Source: DASXVU01 sp963732855
GTDB taxonomy: Archaea; Thermoplasmatota; Thermoplasmata; Methanomassiliicoccales; UBA472
Length of the DNA: 64,000 nt
Assembly (NCBI GenBank): GCA_963732855.1
Contig: CAVTBB010000002.1
Span: forward strand, 564,917-628,916
Reading direction: 5' to 3'
Both the position numbers and the translations under genes were made by a program. Positions within the stretch are counted from its first letter, which is position 1. Each line of letters begins with the position of its first letter. Below the pieces are notes generated by a model. That model ran no database searches, was not told the DNA's origin, and saw only the letters and a program-made list of their open reading frames with translations. Positions 37,126-46,395 of the stretch are shown in pieces.

Positions 37126-40100
37126 ATGGCGACCAAAGACAAGGGCACCCCGGAACGCACATGCGACGCCGGAGCTAAGGATTGCATCGACATAGCGGCC
37201 GCCAAAAAGATCGAGACCGCCTGGGACCGGTACGAGCTGATGCAACCGCAATGCGGTTTCGGCGAGCTGGGGGTTTGCTGCAACAACTGCCTCCAGGGCC
37301 CATGCCGGATCAACCCCTACGGAGGCAAGCCGGAGAAGGGGATCTGCGGCGCCCGGGACTACACCATCGTGGCCAGGAACCTCATCCGTCATATTGCCGG
37401 GGGTACGGCTTCACACTCCGGCCACGGCCGCCACATCGCCGACACGCTGCGGAAGGTGCTGGATGGTAAGGCGCCGGCCTATTCGATCAAGGATGAACAG
37501 AAACTACGAAAGGTCTCCGAACGTCTGAGGCTCAACATCCACGGAAAGACCAAGGAAGAGCTCACCCAAGCGGTCCTGGTGAAGGTCTTCGAAGACTATG
37601 GGCGTAACCAGAAGCTGCCACTGAACTTCACCGTCGCCAACATCACCAAACAGAGGGTGGCGCTACTCGAGGCGCTCGGGGTCATGCCTGATTCCATCGA
37701 CCACTCCATTTCCGACGTTATGCACAGGACGTCGCTCGGTTGCGATGCCGATCCACTCCCGCTCATCTTCGGCGGCATCAGCTGCGCGATCGCTGACTAC
37801 GACGGGATGCAGATCTCCACCGACCTCTCCGACATACTGTTCGGAACGCCCCGGCTGGTGCATACCTATGCCAACCTCGGCGCGCTCAAGGAGGAAGCGG
37901 TCAATATCGCCATTCACGGGCACAACCCGGTCCTAAGCGAGATAATCGTGGATGTCGCCAGGACGATGGATGAGGAGGCGAAGCAGGCAGGCGCATCGGG
38001 CATCAATATCGTCGGCATATGCTGCACCGGGAATGAGACCCTGATGAGGAAGGGAGTTTCCATGGCGTCGAACTTCGCGTCACAGGAACTGGCCCTGGCG
38101 ACCGGAGCCGTCGACCTGCTGGTGGCCGACTATCAATGCATCATGCCATCGCTGTCTGAGATATGCTCCTGCATGCACACCGAGATGGTGACCACCATGA
38201 GCAACGTCCGGATCCCTTATGACACCCACGTCCAATTCCGGGAGGAGGACGCCGTAGCGTCCGCAACGTCCATCGTGAGGATGGCCATCCAGGCGTTCAA
38301 GAAACGGGAGCCGGCCAAGGTCAAGATACCGCAGGCCAAGTTCGACGTGGTGGCCGGGTTCAGCACCGAGCAGATCGAGGACCTTTGTTCCGCGTTCGTG
38401 CCAGAGGACCCACTGGTCCATCTGGTCGAGGCCATCCGGTCCGGCCAGATCCGCGGCATCGCCCTGCTGGCCGGTTGCAATAACCAGAAGGCGGTCCAGG
38501 ACCGTAACCACCTGACCATCGCCAAGGAAATGCTCAAGAATGACGTGCTGGTTCTGACGACTGGCTGTTCCGCCGGGGCATGCGCCAAGAACGGGCTCCT
38601 CTCCACCGAGGCCACTGAGATGTTCGCTGGACCCGGGCTGAAGTCATTCATCCGGGCGATGGAGGAGAAGAACGAGGTCAAGCTGCCCCCGGTATGGCAT
38701 ATGGGTTCATGCGTCGACAACACACGCGCGGCGAACCTGGCCAAGGAGATCGCGTTGAGGCTGGGAGTGGACGTCTCGGGCATACCGTTCGTCGTATCGG
38801 CGCCGGAGGCGAACCATGAGAAGGCGGTGTCCATCGGTACATGGTGCGTCGCCCTGGGAATGCCGGTGCACGTCGGCACCATTAGTTACATCCATGGTTC
38901 TTCGCTGGTAACCGAGGTGCTGGAGCATTCAGCGGCGGACGTGTTCGGCGGTCATTTCATCTTCGAGGCGGATCCGTACAAGGCCTCGGAACAGCTGCTC
39001 AATTCTATAGAGCGGAGACGGTGGACGCTATCGCTGGACAACCATTACATCGTCGAGGAGGGCAAGAAGCTCTCGAACCAGCGCCTATTCCGTATGGCCA
39101 TCGACGGGGCGCTCATCTCCACCGGCTTCGCCGACCAGTTGCTCGGCGTGGCGATCGAGAAGCATGGCTACGACAAGAAGATCGAGTACCCGGAGACCGC
39201 CTACGAACTTCCGTCCATCTATGCCTGGGACGGCTCGGAGGCGAAGAAGCTGGGGGACCTGCCGGGCATCCTTGGCAAGGTCAGGAGTAGGATACGAGAG
39301 GTTCCAAGCCTGGAAAGCGCCCTCGCCGCTGGAGAGGCGACCATGGTTGCTGCCGAGATCATAGAGGCGTTGAAGTATCTGGATGATGCCAAACCCTACG
39401 ACGGCACCCAGTACACAGGCTTCGTCCCGGACCGCATCCTGAGACAACTAGGATTGGCGTTCGTCGACGATACCATACCGGGCGCGGCGGTCCTGGTCGG
39501 CACGGCCAAGGACCCAAAGCAGCTGGTCAAGACGGTACGCGAATGCCAGGGCAAAGGAATGCTGATATTCGCATCGTATGACACCATAAGGCAGCTAAAG
39601 GACAACCATATCCATATGGGGTTGGACATGATGCTGTACCCGGTCGGGGAGTTCACCCAGGTCATCCACGCCCTCAATTTCGCGATCCGAGCCGCATTAT
39701 CGTTCGGCGGCGTCCAACGGGGAGACCGGGAACGGTTGGCGGGCTACATGAAGAAACGGCCCAAGGTCTTCGTCCTGCAGTTCGGGCCATTGGACGCGAT
39801 CAAGGCATCAGCAGAGTTCGCGGTCCTGCTGAACGGTTCCCCGGTCGTCGCCGACCAGGCCCTGGAAGGCGTCCCGGACCGGTTCGTTACACAGACTCCG
39901 GACCGCATGCTGCAGACGGCCATCGAGCTAAGGGAGATCAAGGTCAAGGCAGCCTCGGTCGACATCCCGGTGGCGTACGGACCGGCGTTCGAGGGCGAGA
40001 CGGTCCGGCGGCCGGACACCTACGTGGAGGCGGGAGGCGCTTCCAAGACGGTCTCGTTCGAGCTGCTCAGGATGAGGAACGAGACGGACGTCGAGGACGG

Positions 40101-41199
40101 GAAGATCACCGTCGTGGGAAAGGACGTAGACCAAATGGCCGACGGCTCGTCCACGCCACTGGCGATCATCATTGACGTCTACGGAAAGAAGATGCAGGAG
40201 GACTTCGAGTCCGTGATGGAACGCAGGATCCACCTGTTCCTGAACTTCGCGGAGGGCGTTTGGCATACCGGCCAGAGGAATCTCAACTGGATGAGACTGA
40301 GCAAGAATGCCGTTGCCGCAGGTTTCCGCTTCAAACATTTCGGGGACATATTCATCACCAAGATGAAGGAGGAGTTCGGCAACATTATCAGCCGGGTCCA
40401 GGTCACGATCATCACCGATGGGGAGGAGATCAAGCGGCTCCAACCGGCGGCCATGGAAGTGTATGCCAAGCGTGATGCCCGTATGGCCGGCTTGACCGAC
40501 GAAGCGGTGGACACGTTCTATTCCTGCCTCATGTGCCAGTCGTTCGCACCGGATCACATCTGCATCGTCACACCGGAAAGACTTGGACTGTGCGGGGCGA
40601 TCAACTATCTTGATGCCAAGACCGGGAAGGAGATATCTCCCACCGGTCCGAACCAGCCCATACCCAAGGGCGAGGTTGTGGACGAGGTCAAGGGCCAATG
40701 GACCGGCGTGAACCAGGCGGTCTACGACCTCACGCACCATAAGCTGGAACGGTTCAACGCCTACACCCTGATGGAGGACCCGATGACCTCCTGCGGCTGC
40801 TTCGAATGCATCGTGGCCATGACGGCGGACGTCCAGGCGGTGATCGTGGTCAACCGGGAATTCCCGGGCATGACCCCGGTGGGGATGAAGTTCTCCACGC
40901 TGGCCGGCTCCATCGGAGGCGGCAAGCAGACCCCCGGGTTCATCGGGGTGGGCAGGAAATACCTTATCAGCAAGAAATTCATCCCAGCGGATGGCGGTTT
41001 CCTGCGCATCGCGTGGATGCCGAAGGATCTAAAGGAGTCGATGCGCAGTTCGCTGGAGCAGAGGGCGGCAGAACTGGGAGAGCCAGGGTTCGTGGACAAG
41101 ATCGCGGATGAGACGGTGACCACGGAAGCCGATGGATTGACAGAGTGGATGGCCAAGGTGGACCACCCAGCCCTGAGAATGCCGCCGCTGCTGCAATAA
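37126..41199 (+). CDS. cooS-acsB: Fused CO dehydrogenase (CooS) - acetyl-CoA synthase (AcsB)
   Basis: One 1357-residue chain. Residues 1 to about 635 are a complete monofunctional-type CODH. The bridging and B-cluster cysteines are C43, C51, C52, C55, C60 and C74, with the same spacing as in Rhodospirillum CooS. C-cluster ligand regions HGHNP, GICCTG, LAGCNNQK, TTGCSAGAC and GSCVDN follow, plus the catalytic HEK and the HSGHGRH region. Residues about 640-1357 are full-length bacterial-type ACS, including the N-terminal CODH-contact domain missing from archaeal CdhC. A-cluster cysteines C1134, C1137, C1146 and C1156 and the C1223-G-C1225 nickel site keep exact spacing. In other organisms these are two separate subunits forming an alpha2beta2 complex with a CO tunnel. 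The chain would reduce CO2 to CO and join it with CoA and a methyl group. No internal stop, shift or start signal is visible at the junction. Confidence 0.95.
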   Translation: MATKDKGTPERTCDAGAKDCIDIAAAKKIETAWDRYELMQPQCGFGELGVCCNNCLQGPCRINPYGGKPEKGICGARDYTIVARNLIRHIAGGTASHSGHGRHIADTLRKVLDGKAPAYSIKDEQKLRKVSERLRLNIHGKTKEELTQAVLVKVFEDYGRNQKLPLNFTVANITKQRVALLEALGVMPDSIDHSISDVMHRTSLGCDADPLPLIFGGISCAIADYDGMQISTDLSDILFGTPRLVHTYANLGALKEEAVNIAIHGHNPVLSEIIVDVARTMDEEAKQAGASGINIVGICCTGNETLMRKGVSMASNFASQELALATGAVDLLVADYQCIMPSLSEICSCMHTEMVTTMSNVRIPYDTHVQFREEDAVASATSIVRMAIQAFKKREPAKVKIPQAKFDVVAGFSTEQIEDLCSAFVPEDPLVHLVEAIRSGQIRGIALLAGCNNQKAVQDRNHLTIAKEMLKNDVLVLTTGCSAGACAKNGLLSTEATEMFAGPGLKSFIRAMEEKNEVKLPPVWHMGSCVDNTRAANLAKEIALRLGVDVSGIPFVVSAPEANHEKAVSIGTWCVALGMPVHVGTISYIHGSSLVTEVLEHSAADVFGGHFIFEADPYKASEQLLNSIERRRWTLSLDNHYIVEEGKKLSNQRLFRMAIDGALISTGFADQLLGVAIEKHGYDKKIEYPETAYELPSIYAWDGSEAKKLGDLPGILGKVRSRIREVPSLESALAAGEATMVAAEIIEALKYLDDAKPYDGTQYTGFVPDRILRQLGLAFVDDTIPGAAVLVGTAKDPKQLVKTVRECQGKGMLIFASYDTIRQLKDNHIHMGLDMMLYPVGEFTQVIHALNFAIRAALSFGGVQRGDRERLAGYMKKRPKVFVLQFGPLDAIKASAEFAVLLNGSPVVADQALEGVPDRFVTQTPDRMLQTAIELREIKVKAASVDIPVAYGPAFEGETVRRPDTYVEAGGASKTVSFELLRMRNETDVEDGKITVVGKDVDQMADGSSTPLAIIIDVYGKKMQEDFESVMERRIHLFLNFAEGVWHTGQRNLNWMRLSKNAVAAGFRFKHFGDIFITKMKEEFGNIISRVQVTIITDGEEIKRLQPAAMEVYAKRDARMAGLTDEAVDTFYSCLMCQSFAPDHICIVTPERLGLCGAINYLDAKTGKEISPTGPNQPIPKGEVVDEVKGQWTGVNQAVYDLTHHKLERFNAYTLMEDPMTSCGCFECIVAMTADVQAVIVVNREFPGMTPVGMKFSTLAGSIGGGKQTPGFIGVGRKYLISKKFIPADGGFLRIAWMPKDLKESMRSSLEQRAAELGEPGFVDKIADETVTTEADGLTEWMAKVDHPALRMPPLLQ

Positions 41200-41218
41200 A
41201 GTTCAGGAAGGTCATGAC

Positions 41219-42175
41219 ATGGTCGAGGTTCCAATCCCCAAGGAGAAGTGGACAGGCAAGATCGGTGTACTTGAGCTTGGCTCTTCGGCAGAGAAGGGCG
41301 GCTCCCGGGGAAAGAGGATCCTCGTCGGAGGAAGCAATGGCATGCCCTTCCTTTCCTATGAAGGCACTTCGCCGAACCGGCAGATCATCGCCGGCGAGGT
41401 CATGGACACCACCGACGAACTGCCCAAGGCGGTCAAGGAGTTCTTCGGCGACGCCGTCAACGATCCGGTCCTGTGGGCCAAGGCGTGGGTCGAGAAGTAC
41501 CATGCTGACGTGATATGCCTGAAACTGCTGTCGACGAACCCGGAGGAGGGGAACGTTTCCTCCGAGGCGGCCGCGGAGACGGTGAAGAAGGTGCTGGCCG
41601 CGGTCGACGTTCCGTTGATCGTATATGGTTGTGGCCAGGAGGAGAAGGACGCAAAGACACTCGAGGCAGTGAGCAACATCGCTCCGAAGGAACGACTGCT
41701 GCTCGGTTCCGCCGAGGAAGGCCATTACAAGTCGATATCCGCGGCGTCGATGGCGAACGACCACCCGCTCATAGCGTTCTCGAACTTGGACATCAACCTG
41801 GCAAAGCAGATCACCATCCTGCTCACCGATTTCGGGGTCAAGAAGGATAACATCGTGATGGACCCGCTCATGGCCGGTCTGGGAATGGGACTCGATTATT
41901 CCTATTCGGTCAATGAGAGGATCAGGCTGGCGGCGCTCATGGGAGACGGAATGCTGCAGCAGCCTATGCTGTGCGATTCGACGTCGTCATGGAAATCCTC
42001 CGAGGCGACCGACGAAATCGTTGGCTATGGAGACCCGAAAGAGCGCGGGGTCTGGTGGGAAGCGACCACCGCCATCGCCGCGCTGGTCTCTGGAGCGGAC
42101 ATATTGGTCATGCGACATCCGAGAGCGGCGGACATTGTGCGGGAGACATTGAACGAGCTCAGGGGAGTGATCTGA
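41219..42175 (+). CDS. acsD: Corrinoid iron-sulfur protein, small subunit
   Basis: 318 residues, a TIM-barrel protein of the CdhD/AcsD family, at its normal length. Recognisable pieces are GEVMDTTDELPKAVKEFFGD, DVICLKLLSTNPE, VPLIVYGCGQEEKD and KKDNIVMDPLMAGLGMGLDYSYS. With AcsC it holds the cobamide that carries the methyl group between AcsE and the ACS A-cluster. The gene starts 19 bases after the CooS-AcsB stop, with AGGAAGGT upstream, and ends one base before acsC, so all three form one operon. Confidence 0.95.
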   Translation: MVEVPIPKEKWTGKIGVLELGSSAEKGGSRGKRILVGGSNGMPFLSYEGTSPNRQIIAGEVMDTTDELPKAVKEFFGDAVNDPVLWAKAWVEKYHADVICLKLLSTNPEEGNVSSEAAAETVKKVLAAVDVPLIVYGCGQEEKDAKTLEAVSNIAPKERLLLGSAEEGHYKSISAASMANDHPLIAFSNLDINLAKQITILLTDFGVKKDNIVMDPLMAGLGMGLDYSYSVNERIRLAALMGDGMLQQPMLCDSTSSWKSSEATDEIVGYGDPKERGVWWEATTAIAALVSGADILVMRHPRAADIVRETLNELRGVI

Positions 42176-42176
42176 A

Positions 42177-43502
42177 ATGGCAACTGCCATTGAGATCTTC
42201 AAGCATTTGCCCAAGAAGAACTGCGGCGAGTGTAAGCACCCGACCTGCCTGGCGTTCGCCATGCAGCTCGCGAACCAGAAGGCCAAGCTGGAGGACTGCC
42301 CCTATGTCTCTGAGGCTGGTAAGCAGTCGCTGGCGGCATCTTCGGCACCGCCTATCAGGTTGGTTAAGGTCGGGACAGGGAAAGCGACCCTGGAGATGGG
42401 CGACGAGACCGAGCTGTACCGTCATGACAAGAAGTTCTTCCATCCGGTCCGTTACGCCATCACGGTCTCGGACACGCTTGCTGAGGGCGACGCAGTGTCC
42501 AGGGTCCAGAAGGCAAATGCCATGCGCTTCGAGCGCGTCGGACAGATCATGGCATTGGATATGGTGTGCGTCAGGAATGATTCCAAGGACCCGGGCAAGT
42601 TCGTGGCGACGGTGGAGAAAGTGTCCTCATCCACGGAACTGCCGATGATCCTATCCAGCGAAGACCCGGTGGCGATAAGGGCGGCGGCTCTGAGGATGTC
42701 GGCCAAGGTTCCTCTGCTCTCCGCGGCTACAAAGGAGAACTATGTCGCCATGGCCGCCCTGGCCAAGGAGTTCAAGTGCCCCCTCGTCGTCAGGGAATCG
42801 AACCTCAACGAGCTAGCCGACCTGGTGGCAAAGGTCAAGCTGGCAGGCGTCGAGGACATCGTGCTGGACACAATGCCGGACAACCTGAAGGACCTGATCG
42901 AGAAGAGCACCGTCGTCCGGAAGCTCTCGGTCAAGAAGACGTTCCGCGGGCTTGGATATCCGATGCTGGTGAACGCCCCGACCGGTAACCGCGGGGTCAC
43001 CACGGGATTGATCTCGACCATGAAATACGGATCGATCGTGGTGTTCGAGGACCTGCAGCCGGAGATGGCCATCCCTCTCTTCGTTCTGAGGCAGAACATC
43101 TATACCGACCCCCAAGTGCCCATCCAAGTCAAGCCGGGATTGTACCCGATCGGCAATCCGACAGAGAACTCGCCGATATTGTTCACCACGAATTTCTCCC
43201 TCACATACTTCACGGTACTGGGGGACATCGACAAGAGCAAGGTCCCGGTATGGCTGCAGGTCGTCGATTGCGAGGGGCTCAGCGTCCTCACCGCTTTCGC
43301 GGCCGGTAAGCTCACCTCGGAAGGGGTCCTTCACGATTTGGACAAGTCCGATGCCAGGGCCAAGTCGAAGAAGAACGTACTGATCATTCCAGGGATGGTG
43401 GCAAGGATGTCCCCGAAGCTTGCCGAACTCACCGGTATGAAGATCATAGTCGGACCGAAGGAGTCATCCGGATTGCCTAAGATGCTCAAGTCGCTGGAGT
43501 GA
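42177..43502 (+). CDS. acsC: Corrinoid iron-sulfur protein, large subunit
   Basis: 441 residues. The N-terminal [4Fe-4S] domain has C16, C19, C24 and C41 (NCGECKHPTC ... DCPY). A TIM barrel follows, and the C-terminal domain (from about 320) binds the corrinoid base-off. The low-potential cluster reduces cobalt during reactivation. Length and motif order match bacterial AcsC and archaeal CdhE. The start is two bases after the last base of acsD's stop codon. It closes the CODH/ACS operon; a leftward membrane-protein gene follows. Confidence 0.95.
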   Translation: MATAIEIFKHLPKKNCGECKHPTCLAFAMQLANQKAKLEDCPYVSEAGKQSLAASSAPPIRLVKVGTGKATLEMGDETELYRHDKKFFHPVRYAITVSDTLAEGDAVSRVQKANAMRFERVGQIMALDMVCVRNDSKDPGKFVATVEKVSSSTELPMILSSEDPVAIRAAALRMSAKVPLLSAATKENYVAMAALAKEFKCPLVVRESNLNELADLVAKVKLAGVEDIVLDTMPDNLKDLIEKSTVVRKLSVKKTFRGLGYPMLVNAPTGNRGVTTGLISTMKYGSIVVFEDLQPEMAIPLFVLRQNIYTDPQVPIQVKPGLYPIGNPTENSPILFTTNFSLTYFTVLGDIDKSKVPVWLQVVDCEGLSVLTAFAAGKLTSEGVLHDLDKSDARAKSKKNVLIIPGMVARMSPKLAELTGMKIIVGPKESSGLPKMLKSLE

Positions 43503-43552
43503 GCCGCGATCGCATACGAGCTATCTTGGAGAACCGACCATCAATGGTCACT

Positions 43553-43882
43553 CTAGCCTGCCAGTATCATCAGGATCGAGAAGATCGAGTATAATCCTGC
43601 GACGGTGATCAAGGTGGCAGTGAGATCCGTGAAGATGCAATAGAACCAGGCCCATCTCCGATCATCATAATATCGGAAATACCTCAGGGCATTGACGAAC
43701 CCGGCCCAGGAACATATCAAAGCCAGGATGAGAAGGAAGAAGAACACCAACAGGCGTCCCTGGTTCTGATTTGCCATGACTTCAAAGCCTTCGAAACCTA
43801 GCAGCGACACTGCGAAAAAGAACGCAAAAAGGGACAGGACCAGCATGAACGGGGTCCACCTCATCGCGGAATCAGAAGCCAT
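43553..43882 (-). CDS. Four-helix membrane protein, unknown
   Basis: 109 residues, essentially four hydrophobic helices with short charged turns (FRYYDDRRWAW). No signal peptide, no cofactor motif and no family recognised. It is convergent with acsC. A membrane partner for the CODH/ACS complex is conceivable only by position. Confidence 0.6.
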   Translation of the reverse strand: MASDSAMRWTPFMLVLSLFAFFFAVSLLGFEGFEVMANQNQGRLLVFFFLLILALICSWAGFVNALRYFRYYDDRRWAWFYCIFTDLTATLITVAGLYSIFSILMILAG

Positions 43883-43982
43883 GTCTTGCGGTCACCTTCG
43901 CAATACTAAATCCGTCCCATGCTCATAATACCGTCGTCATTTTTTCCAGCGATCAAAATCAACGACGAGGCTGTTGAACCCA

Positions 43983-44213
43983 TCAGTGTGCTCGGTGTTC
44001 AGCGATTACAAGGTCGATCGCGATTAGCGTCAATAGCACCAGCGGACGACCGAGCGTGTTGGAGAAACTGTACTCGCCCAGGAGGATGATCCACATGAAC
44101 CCCACGTTCAGCGAACGGACCAGGCATCGCATCCTGAAACAAGGGGATGCGAGCGGCTCCGCGAACCTGAAAAGCCCGTAATTCGCAGTGGCCACCGAGG
44201 TCAGCGCCACCAC
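43983..44213 (-). CDS. Small membrane protein, doubtful
   Basis: About 76 residues from a GTG, with two likely helices (VGFMWIILLGEYSF and PLVLLTLIAIDLVIA). The composition is protein-like, but no family or ribosome site is seen, and it may be a remnant of a longer gene. The flanks (43883-43982, 44214-44417) hold nothing recognisable. Confidence 0.35.
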   Translation of the reverse strand: MVALTSVATANYGLFRFAEPLASPCFRMRCLVRSLNVGFMWIILLGEYSFSNTLGRPLVLLTLIAIDLVIAEHRAH

Positions 44214-44417
44214 GAGATCCTTGTCACCTTGATCCGATCAGGTTCATGCCTCGATCACGCTGAGTGTGGCGACAAAGATCATCAGCTATGCGAACCATGT
44301 GCTGGTACGTGACCGTTCGAACATCTTGACAACTTACCCATCCGGAGACCGGGTTTACATTGAAACCCTTCCATTCAACCTTGCGATTGTTATCGTGGCT
44401 CCATCCGATAAGAGAGA

Positions 44418-45167
44418 TCATTTCAACGAGTTGGCAAGGTCCTTGACCGCGCGGTAGAACTTACTGGATGGGTCAAGTTGGACCACGGGAGAACCCGCGA
44501 TCGCTAGCTCTTCGACCTTACTGTCATAGGGCAGGTAGACCACTGAACCGAAACCGGCACCTTCGACCTCCGCACTTACCGGATCTCCCAAGGTCCCCTG
44601 GACCCGGTTGACCGCCAGTATCGTGCGGCCGACCTCTATCTCCATCCCCCTTGCCAACGCCAATATCCTTTTTGCCGTCTCAACTCCAAGCTTGGTTCCG
44701 TCCGAAACAACCAGCAGGACGTCCATCCGCTTCGTCGTGCGACGGGAGAGATGCTCCATGCCAGCCTCATTGTCGATGATGACGAACTCATATCCATCCA
44801 TCGCTTCGTCAATGAACGTCCTAAGGATATTATTGATGTAGCAGTAGCAGCCCCGCCCTTCCGGCCGGCCCATGGTCAGCAGGTCGAAGTTGCTGCCTTC
44901 CACCTTGGCCATCTCCATCTGGTACCTGACCAGCTCGTGCTTGCTGACGCCGGCGCTCTCCTCCGCCTTGCGCAACAGATCCTCCCGAAGCTCACCGATG
45001 GTATGCTCCACCTTCATGCCCAGCTTGTCCCCTAGATTCGAGTTCGGGTCTGCATCGACGGCCATCACTATCGTCTTGGTCCTCTCTGCGATCGCCTTGA
45101 CCAGGAGGGCTGACAGGGTCGACTTGCCCACACCACCCTTGCCAGCGACGGCCACGATGAAGGTCAA
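44418..45167 (-). CDS. CooC/AcsF-type ATPase of the CODH/ACS locus
   Basis: 249 residues. Walker A (residues 9-16, GKGGVGKS), DADPNSN and the C-Y-C pair at 107-109 mark it as a CooC-family maturation ATPase; EAGMEHLSRRT is the family's switch II. It differs clearly from the copy at 24104 in sequence and in the insert between Walker A and C-x-C. In acetogens two such ATPases exist, CooC for CODH and AcsF for ACS. Its place beside the ACS genes favours the AcsF role, but this is inference. The start is TTG at 45167, fixed by a strong GGAGG six bases upstream that overlaps the end of the MetE-like gene. Confidence 0.85.
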   Translation of the reverse strand: MTFIVAVAGKGGVGKSTLSALLVKAIAERTKTIVMAVDADPNSNLGDKLGMKVEHTIGELREDLLRKAEESAGVSKHELVRYQMEMAKVEGSNFDLLTMGRPEGRGCYCYINNILRTFIDEAMDGYEFVIIDNEAGMEHLSRRTTKRMDVLLVVSDGTKLGVETAKRILALARGMEIEVGRTILAVNRVQGTLGDPVSAEVEGAGFGSVVYLPYDSKVEELAIAGSPVVQLDPSSKFYRAVKDLANSLK

Positions 45168-45168
45168 T

Positions 45169-46194
45169 TCATACCTCCAGTCCGTGTTTCGACCGGATCG
45201 CGTCAGAGACCTCGATCAGCAGGTCGAGGACATGCACGCTCTCCCCCTCGCTCAATCCCCCCAATCCGCATTCCGGCGTGATCAGGGATTGCTCCAGCAG
45301 CATCTCCCGGTTGAGCCCCTTGGCCACCAGTTCGTTGATCGCGGAATCGAACTTCGCCATCAGGGTGTTCGCGTTCTCATTCTCCAGGCGATGGTCCATG
45401 TTGGGTACCAACCCCCACGATAAGGTCCCGCCCCTCTCCAGGAAGTTCTTGATCTGCTCTGGGTAAAGGGAAACCGAGAAGGCGTAGTTGTACGCATCGA
45501 ACGAAAGCAGGTCCACGCTCGTCGAGAGCACCATCGGCCAGTCCGTGTTCCCGCAGCAATGCAGTCCCCTGATGGCCTTTACCCCTTCGAACACTTCATC
45601 GACCCATGAGATCACGTTTTCCGATGAGACGGATGCGAACGGTGTACCTATGAGCGACAGCGAAGGTTCGTCCAGGAAGATGATCACGTTATCCGACAGT
45701 TGCCGAAGCTGGCGCTCTTGCCATCGGATGCACATGTTCAGGTTTCTCCTGATTATCTCCCCGTAGGCCTCATCATAGATGGCAGGTCTGCCATTCTGGT
45801 CAACGACCTGGAGCCCGGCCGAGATCGGGCCGGTAACCTGTCCCTTGACCGCAATTGCGCCCTTCGGAAACTTCCTCTTCATGAGCTCAAAGAAGCCGGA
45901 GAAGCAATCTTCAGGATAAGCAAAGCTCTCCACGTCATCGTTGATTATGCGATTGTAGAAATCTTCTGGATCATAATTTCCCAGGTCGACCGTCACCCTC
46001 TTGTTGCGTCGATCGATGACCACCCCGGGAAGGTGGGTGGCGTACTGGGCATACATGTTCTCCTGGAAACCACGGGCGGGAAGCTGGGGCCAATAGGGGA
46101 TCTCGCGAAGCCTGTCCATGATCACGTCTAGTGCCTTCACAGGGTCGGCGAATGGCAATGATCCGATGCAGGTCGGGGCGCAGTTCCAGGCCAT
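45169..46194 (-). CDS. Core-MetE-like methyltransferase (short cobalamin-independent methionine synthase)
   Basis: 341 residues, only the catalytic C-terminal half of classic MetE. Zinc ligands are visible as His212-x-Cys214 (GLHCCGNTDW) and Cys309 (TPECGLGG). FLDEPSLS and the opening GSLPFADP are further family marks. The N-terminal domain that binds folate triglutamate is absent. Short MetE proteins of this kind in Dehalococcoides-type bacteria take the methyl group from the corrinoid iron-sulfur protein and pass it to homocysteine. Co-transcription with a CooC-type ATPase next to acsCD fits that role here. Other alkyl-thiol transfers cannot be ruled out. Confidence 0.8.
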   Translation of the reverse strand: MAWNCAPTCIGSLPFADPVKALDVIMDRLREIPYWPQLPARGFQENMYAQYATHLPGVVIDRRNKRVTVDLGNYDPEDFYNRIINDDVESFAYPEDCFSGFFELMKRKFPKGAIAVKGQVTGPISAGLQVVDQNGRPAIYDEAYGEIIRRNLNMCIRWQERQLRQLSDNVIIFLDEPSLSLIGTPFASVSSENVISWVDEVFEGVKAIRGLHCCGNTDWPMVLSTSVDLLSFDAYNYAFSVSLYPEQIKNFLERGGTLSWGLVPNMDHRLENENANTLMAKFDSAINELVAKGLNREMLLEQSLITPECGLGGLSEGESVHVLDLLIEVSDAIRSKHGLEV

Positions 46195-46395
46195 GGCTCA
46201 CTCTATTTTATCTGTGATAATAAAAGTTTCCTCAGAAGCATGACTGGATGTACGCCTAGGAATTGCATCGAAAATGCCGTTCGTTCAGGGATTGTGCATG
46301 GCGAAGACGGACTGACAAGACACTGGATGGAGTCCTCGAACCCACAATCTCTGATGGAAAAAGGATTGGCCGGTTTCCCGGCATGGTTTGTACGC

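Noticed and set aside
39928..40740. A 270-codon leftward open frame
   Set aside because: Antisense to the AcsB half, with His/Arg/Asp-rich composition typical of shadow frames.
37126..41199. Two separate genes or a stop-codon readthrough at the CooS/AcsB junction
   Set aside because: No stop codon, ribosome site or plausible start was seen around residues 620-660; the frame is continuous.
37126..43502. Archaeal ACDS complex (CdhABCDE)
   Set aside because: The ACS half is full bacterial length, CODH is the CooS type, and no CdhB was seen.
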